This document shows positions 45,339 through 55,000 of a DNA stretch of 64,000 nt, piece after piece (position 1 is the first letter of the stretch; the number at the start of each line of letters is the position of its first letter). A program made the translations under genes and the position numbers. The stretch is from Marichromatium bheemlicum (GTDB lineage Bacteria; Pseudomonadota; Gammaproteobacteria; Chromatiales; Chromatiaceae): positions 1 to 64,000 of the forward strand of contig NZ_JAAXKX010000011.1 of NCBI RefSeq assembly GCF_012276755.1. The letters run 5' to 3'. The notes below the pieces were generated by a model that did not search any database, was not told the origin of the DNA, and worked only from the letters and a program-made list of their open reading frames with translations.

Positions 45339-46477
45339 AGTGCCCGGGTCAGCTCGGCGACCCGCTCCCAGGAGAATTCGGCATGGGCGCGGGCGGCCGC
45401 TGCCGCACCCATGCGCGCGAGCAGCAGCGGGTCGCCGAGCAACCGCGCCAGCGCGACGTACACCGCCTCGGCATCGGCGCCCTCGACCCGGAGGCCGGTC
45501 TCGCCGTCAAGCACCGCCGCACCGGTGCCACCGGCACGCCCGGCGAGCGCAGGCGTGCCGCAGGCGGCAGCCTCGAGAAAGACCATGCCGAAGCCCTCGG
45601 TGTCGCCGTCGATCTCGCGGTTGGGCATGGCGAACAGGTCAGCCGCGGCGTACCAGCACGGCAGCGCCTCGGGGGCGACGTGACCGAGCAGATGGACGCG
45701 CTCGGCACAGCCGTGACGCGCGGCGAGCGTCTCCAGATAGTGCTGGTCCTCGCCGATACCGATCACCGCGTAATGGACGTCGAGCCCCTGCGCGCACAGC
45801 CCGGGCAGCGCCTCGATCACCCGATCGAAGCCCTTGCGCCGGCTCAGCCGCCCGACCGAGAGCACCAGCCGTGCGCCCTCGCCGAGCCCCAGCTCGGCGC
45901 GTTCCGGGCTGGCGTCGATCGCGGTGTGGAAGCGCGCCAGGTCGACCCCGGGGTGGATCAGCCGGATGCGCGCCGGGCGCACCCCCAGCTCGAGCAGGCG
46001 CTCACGGGTGAAGTCACTGTTGGCCACCACCCGCTCGGCGCGGCGATAGACCCAGCGCATCGCCCACAGCCGTCGTGGATGGCGCGACCAGGTGGTGATC
46101 TCCTCACCGTGGGCGTAGACCACCAGCGGGCGGCGGATCAGCCGCGCCAGCAGCCAGGCGACCAGCCCCTCGGGCAACACCCGACCGGCGTGCACGGCGC
46201 TGAAGCGCGCCTGTGCGATCGCCGCCAGAGCGCCACGCAACAGCCCCAGATAGCGCGGCAGCGAGGCCGGGCGCAGCCAGCGCGACTCGCGCATCGTCAC
46301 CCGATGGACGCTGTTGGGCTGGGTGCGGTCGTAGTCCGCGTCCCCCGGCACCCGCGCGGTGACGATATGGGTCCCGGCACCGCCGAGGCGGCGATAGACC
46401 TCGGCGAACCACACCGCCGTCCCCCCCTTGGTGGGCATGAACAGCTCGCTCAGTACCAGATAGCGTGCATCCGTCAT
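45335..46477 (-). CDS. Family 4 glycosyltransferase
   Basis: About 380 residues, GT-B: YLVLSELFMPTKGGTAVWFAEVYRRLGG, IRLIHPGVDLARFHT, LVLSVGRLSRRKGFDRVIEALP and the donor-binding EGFGMVFLEAAACGTPALAGRAGGTGAAV with the E-x7-E pair. Retaining cytoplasmic glycosyltransferase for EPS. The ATG overlaps the previous gene's stop by four bases; the open frame upstream of it is only a shadow of that gene. Confidence 0.92.
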   Translation of the reverse strand: MTDARYLVLSELFMPTKGGTAVWFAEVYRRLGGAGTHIVTARVPGDADYDRTQPNSVHRVTMRESRWLRPASLPRYLGLLRGALAAIAQARFSAVHAGRVLPEGLVAWLLARLIRRPLVVYAHGEEITTWSRHPRRLWAMRWVYRRAERVVANSDFTRERLLELGVRPARIRLIHPGVDLARFHTAIDASPERAELGLGEGARLVLSVGRLSRRKGFDRVIEALPGLCAQGLDVHYAVIGIGEDQHYLETLAARHGCAERVHLLGHVAPEALPCWYAAADLFAMPNREIDGDTEGFGMVFLEAAACGTPALAGRAGGTGAAVLDGETGLRVEGADAEAVYVALARLLGDPLLLARMGAAAAARAHAEFSWERVAELTRAL

Positions 46478-47697
46478 CCCTGCTCCCCTCCTCGGCGCCA
46501 CGCGCCCAAGACCGCCAGCAGCGCCCAGGCCAGCAGCGCCAGCCCGCTCGACCAGGCGAGCTTGCGCAGCCGGTCGATGCGCGCGGCGCGACGCAGCCAG
46601 ACCTCGAGCCGGCGCGCGCGATCGCGCACCAGCCACTCCGCACCCGTTGCCTGGCCCGCGGCGAGCGCCTCGGCGGACATGAAGCGCAGCCCGGGCCAGC
46701 GCGCACGCGCCTGTTCGAGCAGCGTCTCGAGCGCGGCATAGGCGGTCTCGGCCTGTTCGCCGGTGAAGTTGAACCTGTGGGTCTCGATCAGCGCCGGGCG
46801 CCCCAGCGCGAAGTGGCGTGCGAGTTCGTCGCACAGTCGCTCGGGGCGGTGCCCCAAGGCGGGCTCGAAATAGAGATCACGCACCAGATAGCGCACCCCG
46901 CTGGCACCGCACTCGCCATTGAGGATGTCGCGATCGCAGCCGCCCGGCTGCCCGGCGTGGTCGCGCCCGGTGAGACGCCGCCCCGGGGTGATGATCACCC
47001 GCACCCCGGCCTCGGCCCAGGCGCGCTCGACCTGCTCGGTCCAGACGAAGGTCGGCGGCACCGCGACCAGCGGACGCGCGCCGAAGCTGGCCTCGAAACA
47101 GGCGACCTCCTCGGCCACTGCCGCGCGGATCTCGGCCTCGGGCAACGGCCGCGAGGGCAGCGTGGTGACATCCGTCCAGCGGCTCTGCAGCGCCGAGGGC
47201 AGGCGCTCGGTATCGCTGCCGGCGGCCGTCTCCAGCCAGTCGCGGACCTCGACGTCGCGGCGCGCGACCGTCAGCAGGCTCTGCGGCCAGTAGTGCTCCA
47301 TACCGTGGAGCTGGAGCGCGAGCACCCCGCGCGCGTGCCCGGCGAGCAGCGCCTCGCGCATCGCCGCGCCGTCGCTGTCGCACAGCCGCTGACGGCGGTA
47401 GCAGCTGATCTCGCCGGCGCGGATCGCGGCGGTGTCGGCGATCGCGAGCACCGCACCGATGGTCATCACCGCCGCCTGCCCGCTGGCGTCGCGATGACGC
47501 GCGAGCAACTCGATGAGGCGATCGAGCGCGGCGACGTGGGACGCCGGCCCCGGCCCCCAGTCGTCACTCTCGATGATCAGCACCGGGGCGGCGAGCACCG
47601 GCTCGCGCCACAGCCGTAGCAGACGCCGACGATAGACGAGGAGAATGGCGCCCCAACCGCAAAACAGCAGCACGACCAGCGTCGACACCAGGCTCAT
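46474..47697 (-). CDS. Membrane-anchored divergent polysaccharide-deacetylase-like protein
   Basis: 407 residues. An N-terminal helix (VSTLVVLLFCGWGAILLVY) and a C-terminal helix (LAWSSGLALLAWALLAVLGAW) flank a barrel-like domain: VLIIESDDWGPGPASHV (Asp-Asp pair), LQLHGMEHYWPQS (His pair), VPPTFVWTEQVERAWAEAGVRVIITPG and ETHRFNF. These fit a distant NodB-type deacetylase fold, but the canonical SFDDG and H-x3-H motifs are altered, so activity is uncertain. A hydrolase acting on the polymer at the membrane is the simplest guess. Confidence 0.7.
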   Translation of the reverse strand: MSLVSTLVVLLFCGWGAILLVYRRRLLRLWREPVLAAPVLIIESDDWGPGPASHVAALDRLIELLARHRDASGQAAVMTIGAVLAIADTAAIRAGEISCYRRQRLCDSDGAAMREALLAGHARGVLALQLHGMEHYWPQSLLTVARRDVEVRDWLETAAGSDTERLPSALQSRWTDVTTLPSRPLPEAEIRAAVAEEVACFEASFGARPLVAVPPTFVWTEQVERAWAEAGVRVIITPGRRLTGRDHAGQPGGCDRDILNGECGASGVRYLVRDLYFEPALGHRPERLCDELARHFALGRPALIETHRFNFTGEQAETAYAALETLLEQARARWPGLRFMSAEALAAGQATGAEWLVRDRARRLEVWLRRAARIDRLRKLAWSSGLALLAWALLAVLGAWRRGGEQG

Positions 47698-48974
47698 CCG
47701 TCGCCTCCTCGCGCCGCCACCGACGTACGCCGACCCAACGCCGGTGGTCGCGCCGGAGCCTCGGGCTCGGGTTCGAGCGCGCGACGCACCAGGATCTTGG
47801 TCATCACCACGATCACCACCAGGTGGTAATACATGTCGAAGTACTGCAACCCGAGGAAGGCCCCGGCGACCATGTAGCCGATCAGGCTGACCTGGATCAT
47901 CGCCGCGAGATCACGCGCCCACCGGAGTTCCGGCTCGCGCTTGGCGTGGCGGATGATCCAGCTCGCCGAGCGCCAGGTGAGTCCCAACAACAGCAGGAAT
48001 AGGCCCAGCCCGACCCAGCCATGCTCGCCGAGCATGCCGAAATAGATGCTGTGCGAATCACGCCCCCCCCAGAGCACCAGCGCGCGCATGCCGCCACCGA
48101 TGAAGCGCTGCTGGGCCAGGTCGATGGCGTTGTGCCAGGCGCGCACCCGCTCCGAGGCCGACTCGTCCTCCTCCCAGTGCTCGATGGTCTCCATGCGCTG
48201 GAACCACTCCTCGGGCATCACGTAGAGCAGCACCAGCGCCAGCGGGATCATCGCCAGGATCGCGGCGAACTTCTGGCGCGACTTGAGCAGGAAGAACAGC
48301 ATCATCGCCGCCAGCCCGAGCAGCGCGCCGCGCGAATGGGTGCCGACGATAGCGATCAGGGTGAGCACGATCCCGAGCAACAGCGCCGCACGCACCCAGG
48401 CATGCACCATCTGTGAGCGCATGAAGTAGAGCAGCGGCACCGTCATGATCATCGCCAACCCGAGCGAGTTGCGATCCTCGATGAAGCTGCCCGTCGGCCC
48501 CAGCACCGAGTTGGCGCTGCCGCCGGTGAGCACGAAGGCCCCACCCTTGAAACCATAGAAACCGAGCGAGAGCGCGATCACATAGACCAGTAGCCGCAGC
48601 CGCTGCGGATCGTTGATCAACATCAGCGTGACATAGGTCATCAGCATGATCCGCCAGACCTTGTCCCACTGTGGCCAGGCCAGCCAGGGGTAGAGCGAGA
48701 ACACCGTGGTCATGAACATCCACAGCACCAGCACCAGCAACACCACGGTTTCGCGCGACCAGGGCAGCGGATGGCGTTCCTTGGAGGCGATCATCGCGGC
48801 GAAGGTCGCCAACGCCACCATCATCGCGAAGGGCATGGTGGTCGAGAAGCCCCAGGCCAGCCGGTGCGGGTTCATGTAGCCGAGCCAGGACCACACCAGG
48901 ATGCCGACATAGGGGCGCGAGAGGATCACCGGCAGCAGGCCGAAGATGATCAGGGTGATGGCGACGTCTCTCAC
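47694..48974 (-). CDS. Exosortase A-associated O-glycosylation ligase (O-antigen ligase family)
   Basis: 426 residues with about ten membrane helices and the Wzy/WaaL-type region GTHSRGALLGLAAMMLFFL; SRPYVGILVWSWLGYMNPHRLAWGFS is typical of the putative O-ligase of exosortase A systems. Predicted to transfer or polymerise lipid-linked glycan on the periplasmic side, perhaps onto sorted proteins. The GTG start overlaps the upstream stop (GTGA). Having this enzyme and an ABC exporter in one operon is unusual. Confidence 0.9.
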   Translation of the reverse strand: MRDVAITLIIFGLLPVILSRPYVGILVWSWLGYMNPHRLAWGFSTTMPFAMMVALATFAAMIASKERHPLPWSRETVVLLVLVLWMFMTTVFSLYPWLAWPQWDKVWRIMLMTYVTLMLINDPQRLRLLVYVIALSLGFYGFKGGAFVLTGGSANSVLGPTGSFIEDRNSLGLAMIMTVPLLYFMRSQMVHAWVRAALLLGIVLTLIAIVGTHSRGALLGLAAMMLFFLLKSRQKFAAILAMIPLALVLLYVMPEEWFQRMETIEHWEEDESASERVRAWHNAIDLAQQRFIGGGMRALVLWGGRDSHSIYFGMLGEHGWVGLGLFLLLLGLTWRSASWIIRHAKREPELRWARDLAAMIQVSLIGYMVAGAFLGLQYFDMYYHLVVIVVMTKILVRRALEPEPEAPARPPALGRRTSVAARGGDG

Positions 48975-50116
48975 GCGCCGCACCCCTCCCCGCCGGCGAC
49001 CCGGCGATAGAGCGCGAGCCACAGCGGTCGCACCGCCGGCCAGGCGAAGCGCGCGGCCGCGCGGCGCCCGGCGGCGACCAGCGCGGCGCGGCGCGCAGGG
49101 TCGCCGAGCAGGGCGCAGGCCGCCTCGGCCATCGCCTCGGGATCCCCCGGGGCGACCAGCACGGCATCGACCCCGTCCTCGACCAGATAGGACAGCCCGC
49201 CGACCCGGGTGCTGACCACCGCCACCCCACTCGCCCAGGCCTCGAGCACCGAGTTGGGGGTGTTGTCGACCCGGCTGGGGTTGAGCATCAGATCGGCCTC
49301 GGCATAGAGCGCGGCCATCGCCTCGCGCTCGAGCCGGCCGCTGAAGGTCACCGACTCGGCGACCCCCAGCGCGCGCGCCTCGGCGGCCAACGCCGCGGCC
49401 TCGGGGCCGGTGCCGGCGATGGTCAGACGCGCCGCCGGCCAGCGCGCGCGGAGGCGCGCGAAGGCGCGCAGCGCGGTGGTGTTGTCGTAGATCGCCTCGA
49501 GGTTGCGGGTGACCACCAGGTGCGGGGTCGCGGCGCGACGCGCGGCGTCGGCGCGCACGGCGAAGCGTTCGAGATCGACGATGTTGGGCACCACCTCGGC
49601 CTCCAGGCCGTAGGGCGCGAACACCGCGCGCAGATACCCCGAGGGCACGGCGATGGCCGCAGCGCGACGCATCAGCGGCACCACCCAGCGCCCCTGGGCG
49701 CGCAGAAAGGACTGCGCCTCACCGCCGCGATAGTTGATCACCGCCGCCAGCCCGCGGGCATGGGCGATCAGCAGCGCCGGGGCGGCGAAGAGGTGCCAGG
49801 ACCAGCCGGAGTTGGCCATCAGGTGGACCACCCCGCCCCGCCCCATGGCGCGCCACAGCTGCCACAGATAGGGCACCAGACGAAACAGCGCGCGCACCAC
49901 CGGCAGGCGTCCTGCCCAGGCCGGGCGGTAGGGGGCGTTGACCTGGACCAGCTCGACCGCCAGCCCCTCGGCGCGCAGCAGCTCGGCGAGCTGGCGGGTC
50001 TGGTTGGCCATGCCGCCGGCTGGCGGCGGCAGCGGCCCGACCAGGACGATACGCCCGGGCGAGCGTGTCCCGGACGCTTCAACCATGGCCGCGTGCGACC
50101 CGGTCGGGCTGGGCAT
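48971..50116 (-). CDS. Family 4 glycosyltransferase
   Basis: 381 residues: IVLVGPLPPPAGGMANQTRQLAELLR at the N-terminal acceptor half; NIVDLERF, LVVTRNLEAIYDNTTALRAF and PNSVLEAWASGVAVVSTRVGGLSYLVEDG in the donor half. Cytoplasmic EPS glycosyltransferase. Two candidate starts: ATG 50116 with GAGGAG eight bases ahead, and ATG 50086 overlapping the upstream stop by eight bases but without a ribosome site; I use the first. Second gene of the operon. Confidence 0.9.
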   Translation of the reverse strand: MPSPTGSHAAMVEASGTRSPGRIVLVGPLPPPAGGMANQTRQLAELLRAEGLAVELVQVNAPYRPAWAGRLPVVRALFRLVPYLWQLWRAMGRGGVVHLMANSGWSWHLFAAPALLIAHARGLAAVINYRGGEAQSFLRAQGRWVVPLMRRAAAIAVPSGYLRAVFAPYGLEAEVVPNIVDLERFAVRADAARRAATPHLVVTRNLEAIYDNTTALRAFARLRARWPAARLTIAGTGPEAAALAAEARALGVAESVTFSGRLEREAMAALYAEADLMLNPSRVDNTPNSVLEAWASGVAVVSTRVGGLSYLVEDGVDAVLVAPGDPEAMAEAACALLGDPARRAALVAAGRRAAARFAWPAVRPLWLALYRRVAGGEGCGA

Positions 50117-51917
50117 CGAGCCACTCCTCGAGGGTCACCAGCACCCACAGCATCTTGCCGAAGTAGGTCGCGTGCTCGGCCTCGTGGGCGTGGCGCAACC
50201 GCTCGACATAGCCCGGTTGCAGCCACCCGCGACGCTGGCTGTCGGCGAGACGATCGGAGACACGCTCGCGCAGCGGTCCGTGCTCGCGCACCCAGACCCC
50301 GAAGGGCAGGCCGAAGCCGTGTTTGCGCTTGTCGATGATGGCATCGGGCAGATAGCCCTTGAGCGCGTGCTTGAAGAACCAGCGCAGATAGCCCCGGCGC
50401 ACCTTCCAGTCCGGCGGCACCTCGCCGGAGAACTCGACCATGGCGTCGTCGATCAGCGGATAGCGCACCTCGACCCCGGCCGCGGCGGCCATCGCCGAGA
50501 CCTTGCGCAGGTCGTTGTCGGCGAGGGTGAACTTGAGGTCGAGATGGAGCATGCGATTGATATAGCTGTCACTGGCCGCGCGATTGTAGGGATCGCGTAG
50601 CAGCGCCGCCGGCGCTGCGGGGTCGATGGCGGCGAGGAAGTCGGCGGTGAACATCTCGGCGAGCGGCTGGCGGTGGACGAAGTTGTAGGACTCCATGCGC
50701 TCGGGCAACGGGATACGCGCCTGGCGCACATAGCTCTGCAGCTTGCGCCCGCCCCACCAGGCCCCCATCCCCGGCAGCGCTGCGAGCGGATCGACCAGCC
50801 CGCGGCGCAGCGGCGCCGGCAGCGCGCCGTAGAGCTCGAAGACGCCCTGCTTGGCGTAGCGCTCGTTGCCGCCAAAGATCTCGTCGCCGCCATCGCCGCC
50901 GAGCATCACCCGGTAGCCGTCCGCCGCGGCCAGGCGCGCGCAGTGATAGGCCGAGACCGCCGATTCGTTGGCGAAGGGTTCGTCGTAGGTGGTGGCGATC
51001 AGCGGGATGGTGGCGAGGACGTCGTCGGGGGTCAGGTAGTACTCGCGCGCGTCGAGCCCGAAGTGGCCGGCGGCAAGCCGCGCGTACTCCATCTCGTCAA
51101 AGCCCTCGGCGGCGAAGCCGATGGAGTAGGTCCGCGCCGGCGCGCCCTGCAGCTCGGTGAGCACCCCGGCGACGGTGGAGCTGTCGGTGCCGCCGGAGAG
51201 GAAGGCGGCGACCCGATCGTCACCACGAGCCCGCCCCAGCGACGCCCGCAGCAACGCATGAAAGTGTTCGCGCTGGACCTCGAAGTCGTGGCGTGGCGCA
51301 TCACGGTAATCGAGCCTCCAGTAGAAACCGCGTCTCACCCCGCCACCGGCGTCGATCTCGACCCACTCGGCCGGCAGCAGCTTCTCGACGCCCTCGAACA
51401 CCGTCCCCGGCGCCGGCACCTGATAGAAGTAGAGATAGTGGAACAGCCCCTGTGGGGAGAGCGCGGCGGCCACCTCGGGGTGGGCGGCAACCCGATCGGC
51501 ACGGGTAGCGAAGACCGCACCACGCGTCGTGGCAGCAAAGGCCAGTGAATGGATACCGAGCCGATCGATCGCCAGGGTCAGGGTGCCGGTGCGACGATCG
51601 ATCACGGCGAGCGCGAAGGGCCCATAGAGCTGCTCTAGCAAGGCCCTGCCCTGGGCCTGCCAGCGGGTCAGCAGGGTGGCGGCAGAACGCGGACTGGCCG
51701 GCGGCCCGTCACGTGCAAAACGTGGACGCCCCGCCACCACGAGCATCAGCTCCGCCGACTCGGCAAGATCCACCCCAACGGCCGCCGCAAGCCCGCCATC
51801 GTCACCGCCGACGAGCCGCAGACCCGGCCCCGCGGCATCGATCAGTCGCTCGACCCCTTGCCGAATCTCACCAAATGGCCGCCGATCGGCCGGCATCCAA
51901 CCGCAACACTGCTGCAT
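50079..51917 (-). CDS. Asparagine-synthase-like amidotransferase of the XrtA locus, glutaminase Cys not at position 2
   Basis: 612 residues. The synthetase half is intact: PP-loop SGGTDSS (241-247), YSIGFAAEGFDEMEYARLAAGHFGL, MLGGDGGDEIFGGNERY and KHGFGLPFGVWVREHGPL. The N-terminal half is a recognisable but shortened class II glutaminase domain (LYGPFALAVIDRRTGTLTLAIDRLGIHSLAF), but the protein starts MQQCCGWMP instead of Met-Cys-Gly, so the catalytic Cys cannot be exposed by Met removal alone. It may use ammonia or make another acyl-adenylate product. First gene of the leftward EPS operon, with a 132-base gap upstream. Homologues accompany exosortase A. Confidence 0.88.
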   Translation of the reverse strand: MQQCCGWMPADRRPFGEIRQGVERLIDAAGPGLRLVGGDDGGLAAAVGVDLAESAELMLVVAGRPRFARDGPPASPRSAATLLTRWQAQGRALLEQLYGPFALAVIDRRTGTLTLAIDRLGIHSLAFAATTRGAVFATRADRVAAHPEVAAALSPQGLFHYLYFYQVPAPGTVFEGVEKLLPAEWVEIDAGGGVRRGFYWRLDYRDAPRHDFEVQREHFHALLRASLGRARGDDRVAAFLSGGTDSSTVAGVLTELQGAPARTYSIGFAAEGFDEMEYARLAAGHFGLDAREYYLTPDDVLATIPLIATTYDEPFANESAVSAYHCARLAAADGYRVMLGGDGGDEIFGGNERYAKQGVFELYGALPAPLRRGLVDPLAALPGMGAWWGGRKLQSYVRQARIPLPERMESYNFVHRQPLAEMFTADFLAAIDPAAPAALLRDPYNRAASDSYINRMLHLDLKFTLADNDLRKVSAMAAAAGVEVRYPLIDDAMVEFSGEVPPDWKVRRGYLRWFFKHALKGYLPDAIIDKRKHGFGLPFGVWVREHGPLRERVSDRLADSQRRGWLQPGYVERLRHAHEAEHATYFGKMLWVLVTLEEWLDAQPDRVARGHG

Positions 51918-52049
51918 GACCCGATCCCTTCACGTCACCTGACCGAGACTCCCCGAGTCCGCCCCGTCGGGTCATCGACGCGGGCAGGACAATGGGGACG
52001 ATGGGCGAAGCCTACTGCCCAGCAGGGATCATTTGCAAACGAAACGTGC

Positions 52050-55000
52050 TCAGAAGAGTCGTGCCCGCACCATCGACAGACGACTATCGATACTCTCGTG
52101 CACCGACAGCAGCGCCGGGATCACCAGCAGGATCAGCAGCGTGGCGAAGGCCAGCCCAAAGGCGATCGAGGTCGCCATCGGGATCAGGAACTGGGCCTGC
52201 ACCGAGGTCTCGAACAACAGCGGTATCAACCCGGCGACCGTGGTCAGGGTGGTCAACAACACCGCGCGCAACCGTTGACAGGCGGCCTCGACCAGCGCTT
52301 GCTGGCGCGCCAGGCCACGCTCGGTCAGCTCCTGATAGAACTTGACCAGGATGATCGAGTCGTTGATCACGATCCCCGAGAGACCGAACATGCCGAACAG
52401 CGACAGGATGGTGACATTGATATCGATCAGCCAGTGCCCGAACAGGGCCCCGGTCAAGCCGAAGGGGATGGTGGCCATGACTACCAGCGGCCAACCATAG
52501 GAGGCGAACACCCAAGCGAGGATGATGTAGATCAGGATCAGCCCGAGCACCAATCCCTTGCGCATATCGCCCAGGGTCTCGCGCTGATCGGCCGAGCGCC
52601 CCTCGAAGGAATAACTGATGCCATGATCGCGCTGCAACTCGGGCAAGGGGCCGGCGGCCAAGGCCTCGAGCACGGTAGCGACATCGCTGACCTCGGGATC
52701 GACGTCGGCCGAGACCTCGACGGCGAGCCGCCCCTCGGCATGGCGCAGGATCTCGAAACCACGGCGCGAATCCCACTCGGCCACCGCACTCAGCGGTACC
52801 GTCGAGCCATCGGCCAGACGGACGTTGAAACGATAGAGCGTCCCGAGCTGGTCGCGTTCGGCGCGCGGCAGCCGCACCCGCACCTCGACCTCATCGGCAC
52901 CGTCCTGGAAAATCTGCACCAACTGGCCGTCGAAGGCATTGCGCAGCTGACGCCCCAGCTCGGCGACGGTCAGCCCCAGCGCCTCGCCCGCCGGCGAGAG
53001 CCGGTAGATGATCTGCTCGCGCCCGTAGGCCATGTCGTCCTCGACCTCGAGCACCCCCGGCAGGCCCTTGAGTGCCTCGGCCAGGGCGAGCGCGGCCTCC
53101 TTGAGGGTCTCGGCCTCGGCGCCATTGAGTCGCACCGTGAGATCACGCCCCGGCGGCCCGGCCCGACGCGAGGTGATGGTGAAGGACTCCAGCCCCGGCG
53201 GCAACTCGATACGCTGGCGCCAGGCGCGGATGAATGTGGTATTGCGCACCGTGCGTGCATCGGTCGGCGTGAGTTCGACGCGCAGCCCGCCGAGCTGATC
53301 GGCGGTCGAGCCAGCGCTCTCGGGCTTGCTGCCGTGCAGCGCCACGGCCAGGTTGATCAAGCGCCCCTGGTCGAACTGCGCCTCGGTCTCGTACAGGGTG
53401 GTCTCGAGCTGCTCGAGGAAGGCGTCGACCCGCGCCCGGGGGGTCCCGGCGACGAAGGTCACGTTGGCATTGATGACCTGACTCTCGGGGGTGGGAAAGA
53501 AGACGAAGGTCAAACGGCCACCGGCGAGCAGGCCGACGGCGACCAACAGCAAGGCCACCGCTGTGCTGATGGTGACAAAACGATGCGCTACGGCACGAGT
53601 CACCAGTGGTCGGAAGAACTCGTCGCGCAGCCGCTCGAAACCGCGGTCGAGCCGCGCGCGCAGCGAGTCCGGGCCGGCGCGGTGGGCATGGACGAAGGCC
53701 CCACGCAGGTGTCCGGGCAGTACCAACATACTCTCGAGCAGCGAGGAGAGGATCACCGCCACCACCACCAGCGGGATGGCACCGAGGATGTTGCCGACGA
53801 TCCCACCGACGAGGATCAGCGGCAGGAAGGCAGCGATGGTGGTCAGCGACGAGGCGAGCACCGGGGCAAGCATCCGCCGCACCCCGCCCTCGGCCGCGAG
53901 CAAGGGGTCCTCACCCATCTGGTGATGGGCCTGGGCATCCTCGCCGACGACGATGGCATCATCGACGATGATGCCGAGGGCCATGATCAGCGCGAACAGG
54001 CTCATCATGTTGATGCTGCCGCCGGCGAGGTAGAGGATGAACAGGGTCGCCATGAAGGAGACCGGGATGCCCCAGGCGACCCAGAAGGCCACCCGCCCGC
54101 TGAGGAACAGGAAGAGGATGGCCACCACCAGGATCAAGCCCCCGGCACCATTGCTCACCAACAGCATGATCCGGTCGCGAATCAGCTGCCAGGCGGCATC
54201 ATAGACCACCACCTCGACCCCGGGCGGGAGCAGCGGTCGGGTCTCGGCGAGCCACTGGTCGAGCACCCGCGCCGCTGCCAGCGAGTTACCGAGTTCGGCA
54301 CGCTGCAACACCATCTCCACTGCCGGACGATCAGCGACGGTGAGCAGCAGCTGACCGTCACGCGGCACCCGCTCGATCTCGGAGACATCGCCGAGATCGA
54401 TCTGCACCACCTCCTCGGTGACCACCGGCAGGCTGGCGAACTCCAAGGGGTCGCGCCGCTTGTCGAGGCTGCGCAGCTCGCGCGCGGCCTCGTCGCGACC
54501 GACCTGCCCGGCCGGCAAGTCGCGGCTGAAGGCGGCCACCCGATCGCCGACCTGCCCTAGGCTCAGCCCGAGCTGTTCGAGACGCTGGTGATCGATGGCG
54601 ATACTGATCTCTTCCTCGGGCAGGCCGCGGATGTCGATCTTGTCGATGCCCCGATCGAGCAACTCCGACTCGAAGGCCCGCACCAGGTGGCGTAGCTCCT
54701 CGGGCCGCTCGGGACCGCTGACCAGCAACCGGGCGACGGTCTCGTAACGGGTGGCGAGCGCCACCTCCGGCTTCTCGGCGTCCTGCGGCAGATTGCGGAA
54801 GTTGTCGACCAGTCGCCTGACCTGATCGAGCGCCAGCAGTGGATCGGTCCCCTCATCGAACTCCAGGGTAATCGCCGAGATCCCTTGCGAGGAGGTCGAG
54901 GTCAGGTCGCTGAGCCCGTCGACGCTGCGCAGGCGTTGTTCGAGCGGGTTGGTGATACCGTCCTCGACGTCCTCGGCGCTGGCCCCGGTCCACACCACCC

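Noticed and set aside
50079-51917. Asparagine-synthase-like gene as a lasso-peptide cyclase belonging to the kinase/nucleotidyltransferase cassette
   Set aside because: It is about 27 kb away, at the head of an EPS operon, and its sequence fits the exosortase A-associated subfamily; no precursor peptide or leader peptidase was found beside it.
51858-54560. 900-codon open frame on the plus strand opposite the RND permease gene
   Set aside because: Antisense frame produced by strong GC codon bias; repetitive Gln/Asp/Gly-rich translation, no ribosome site and no domain. The minus-strand permease is full length and recognisable.
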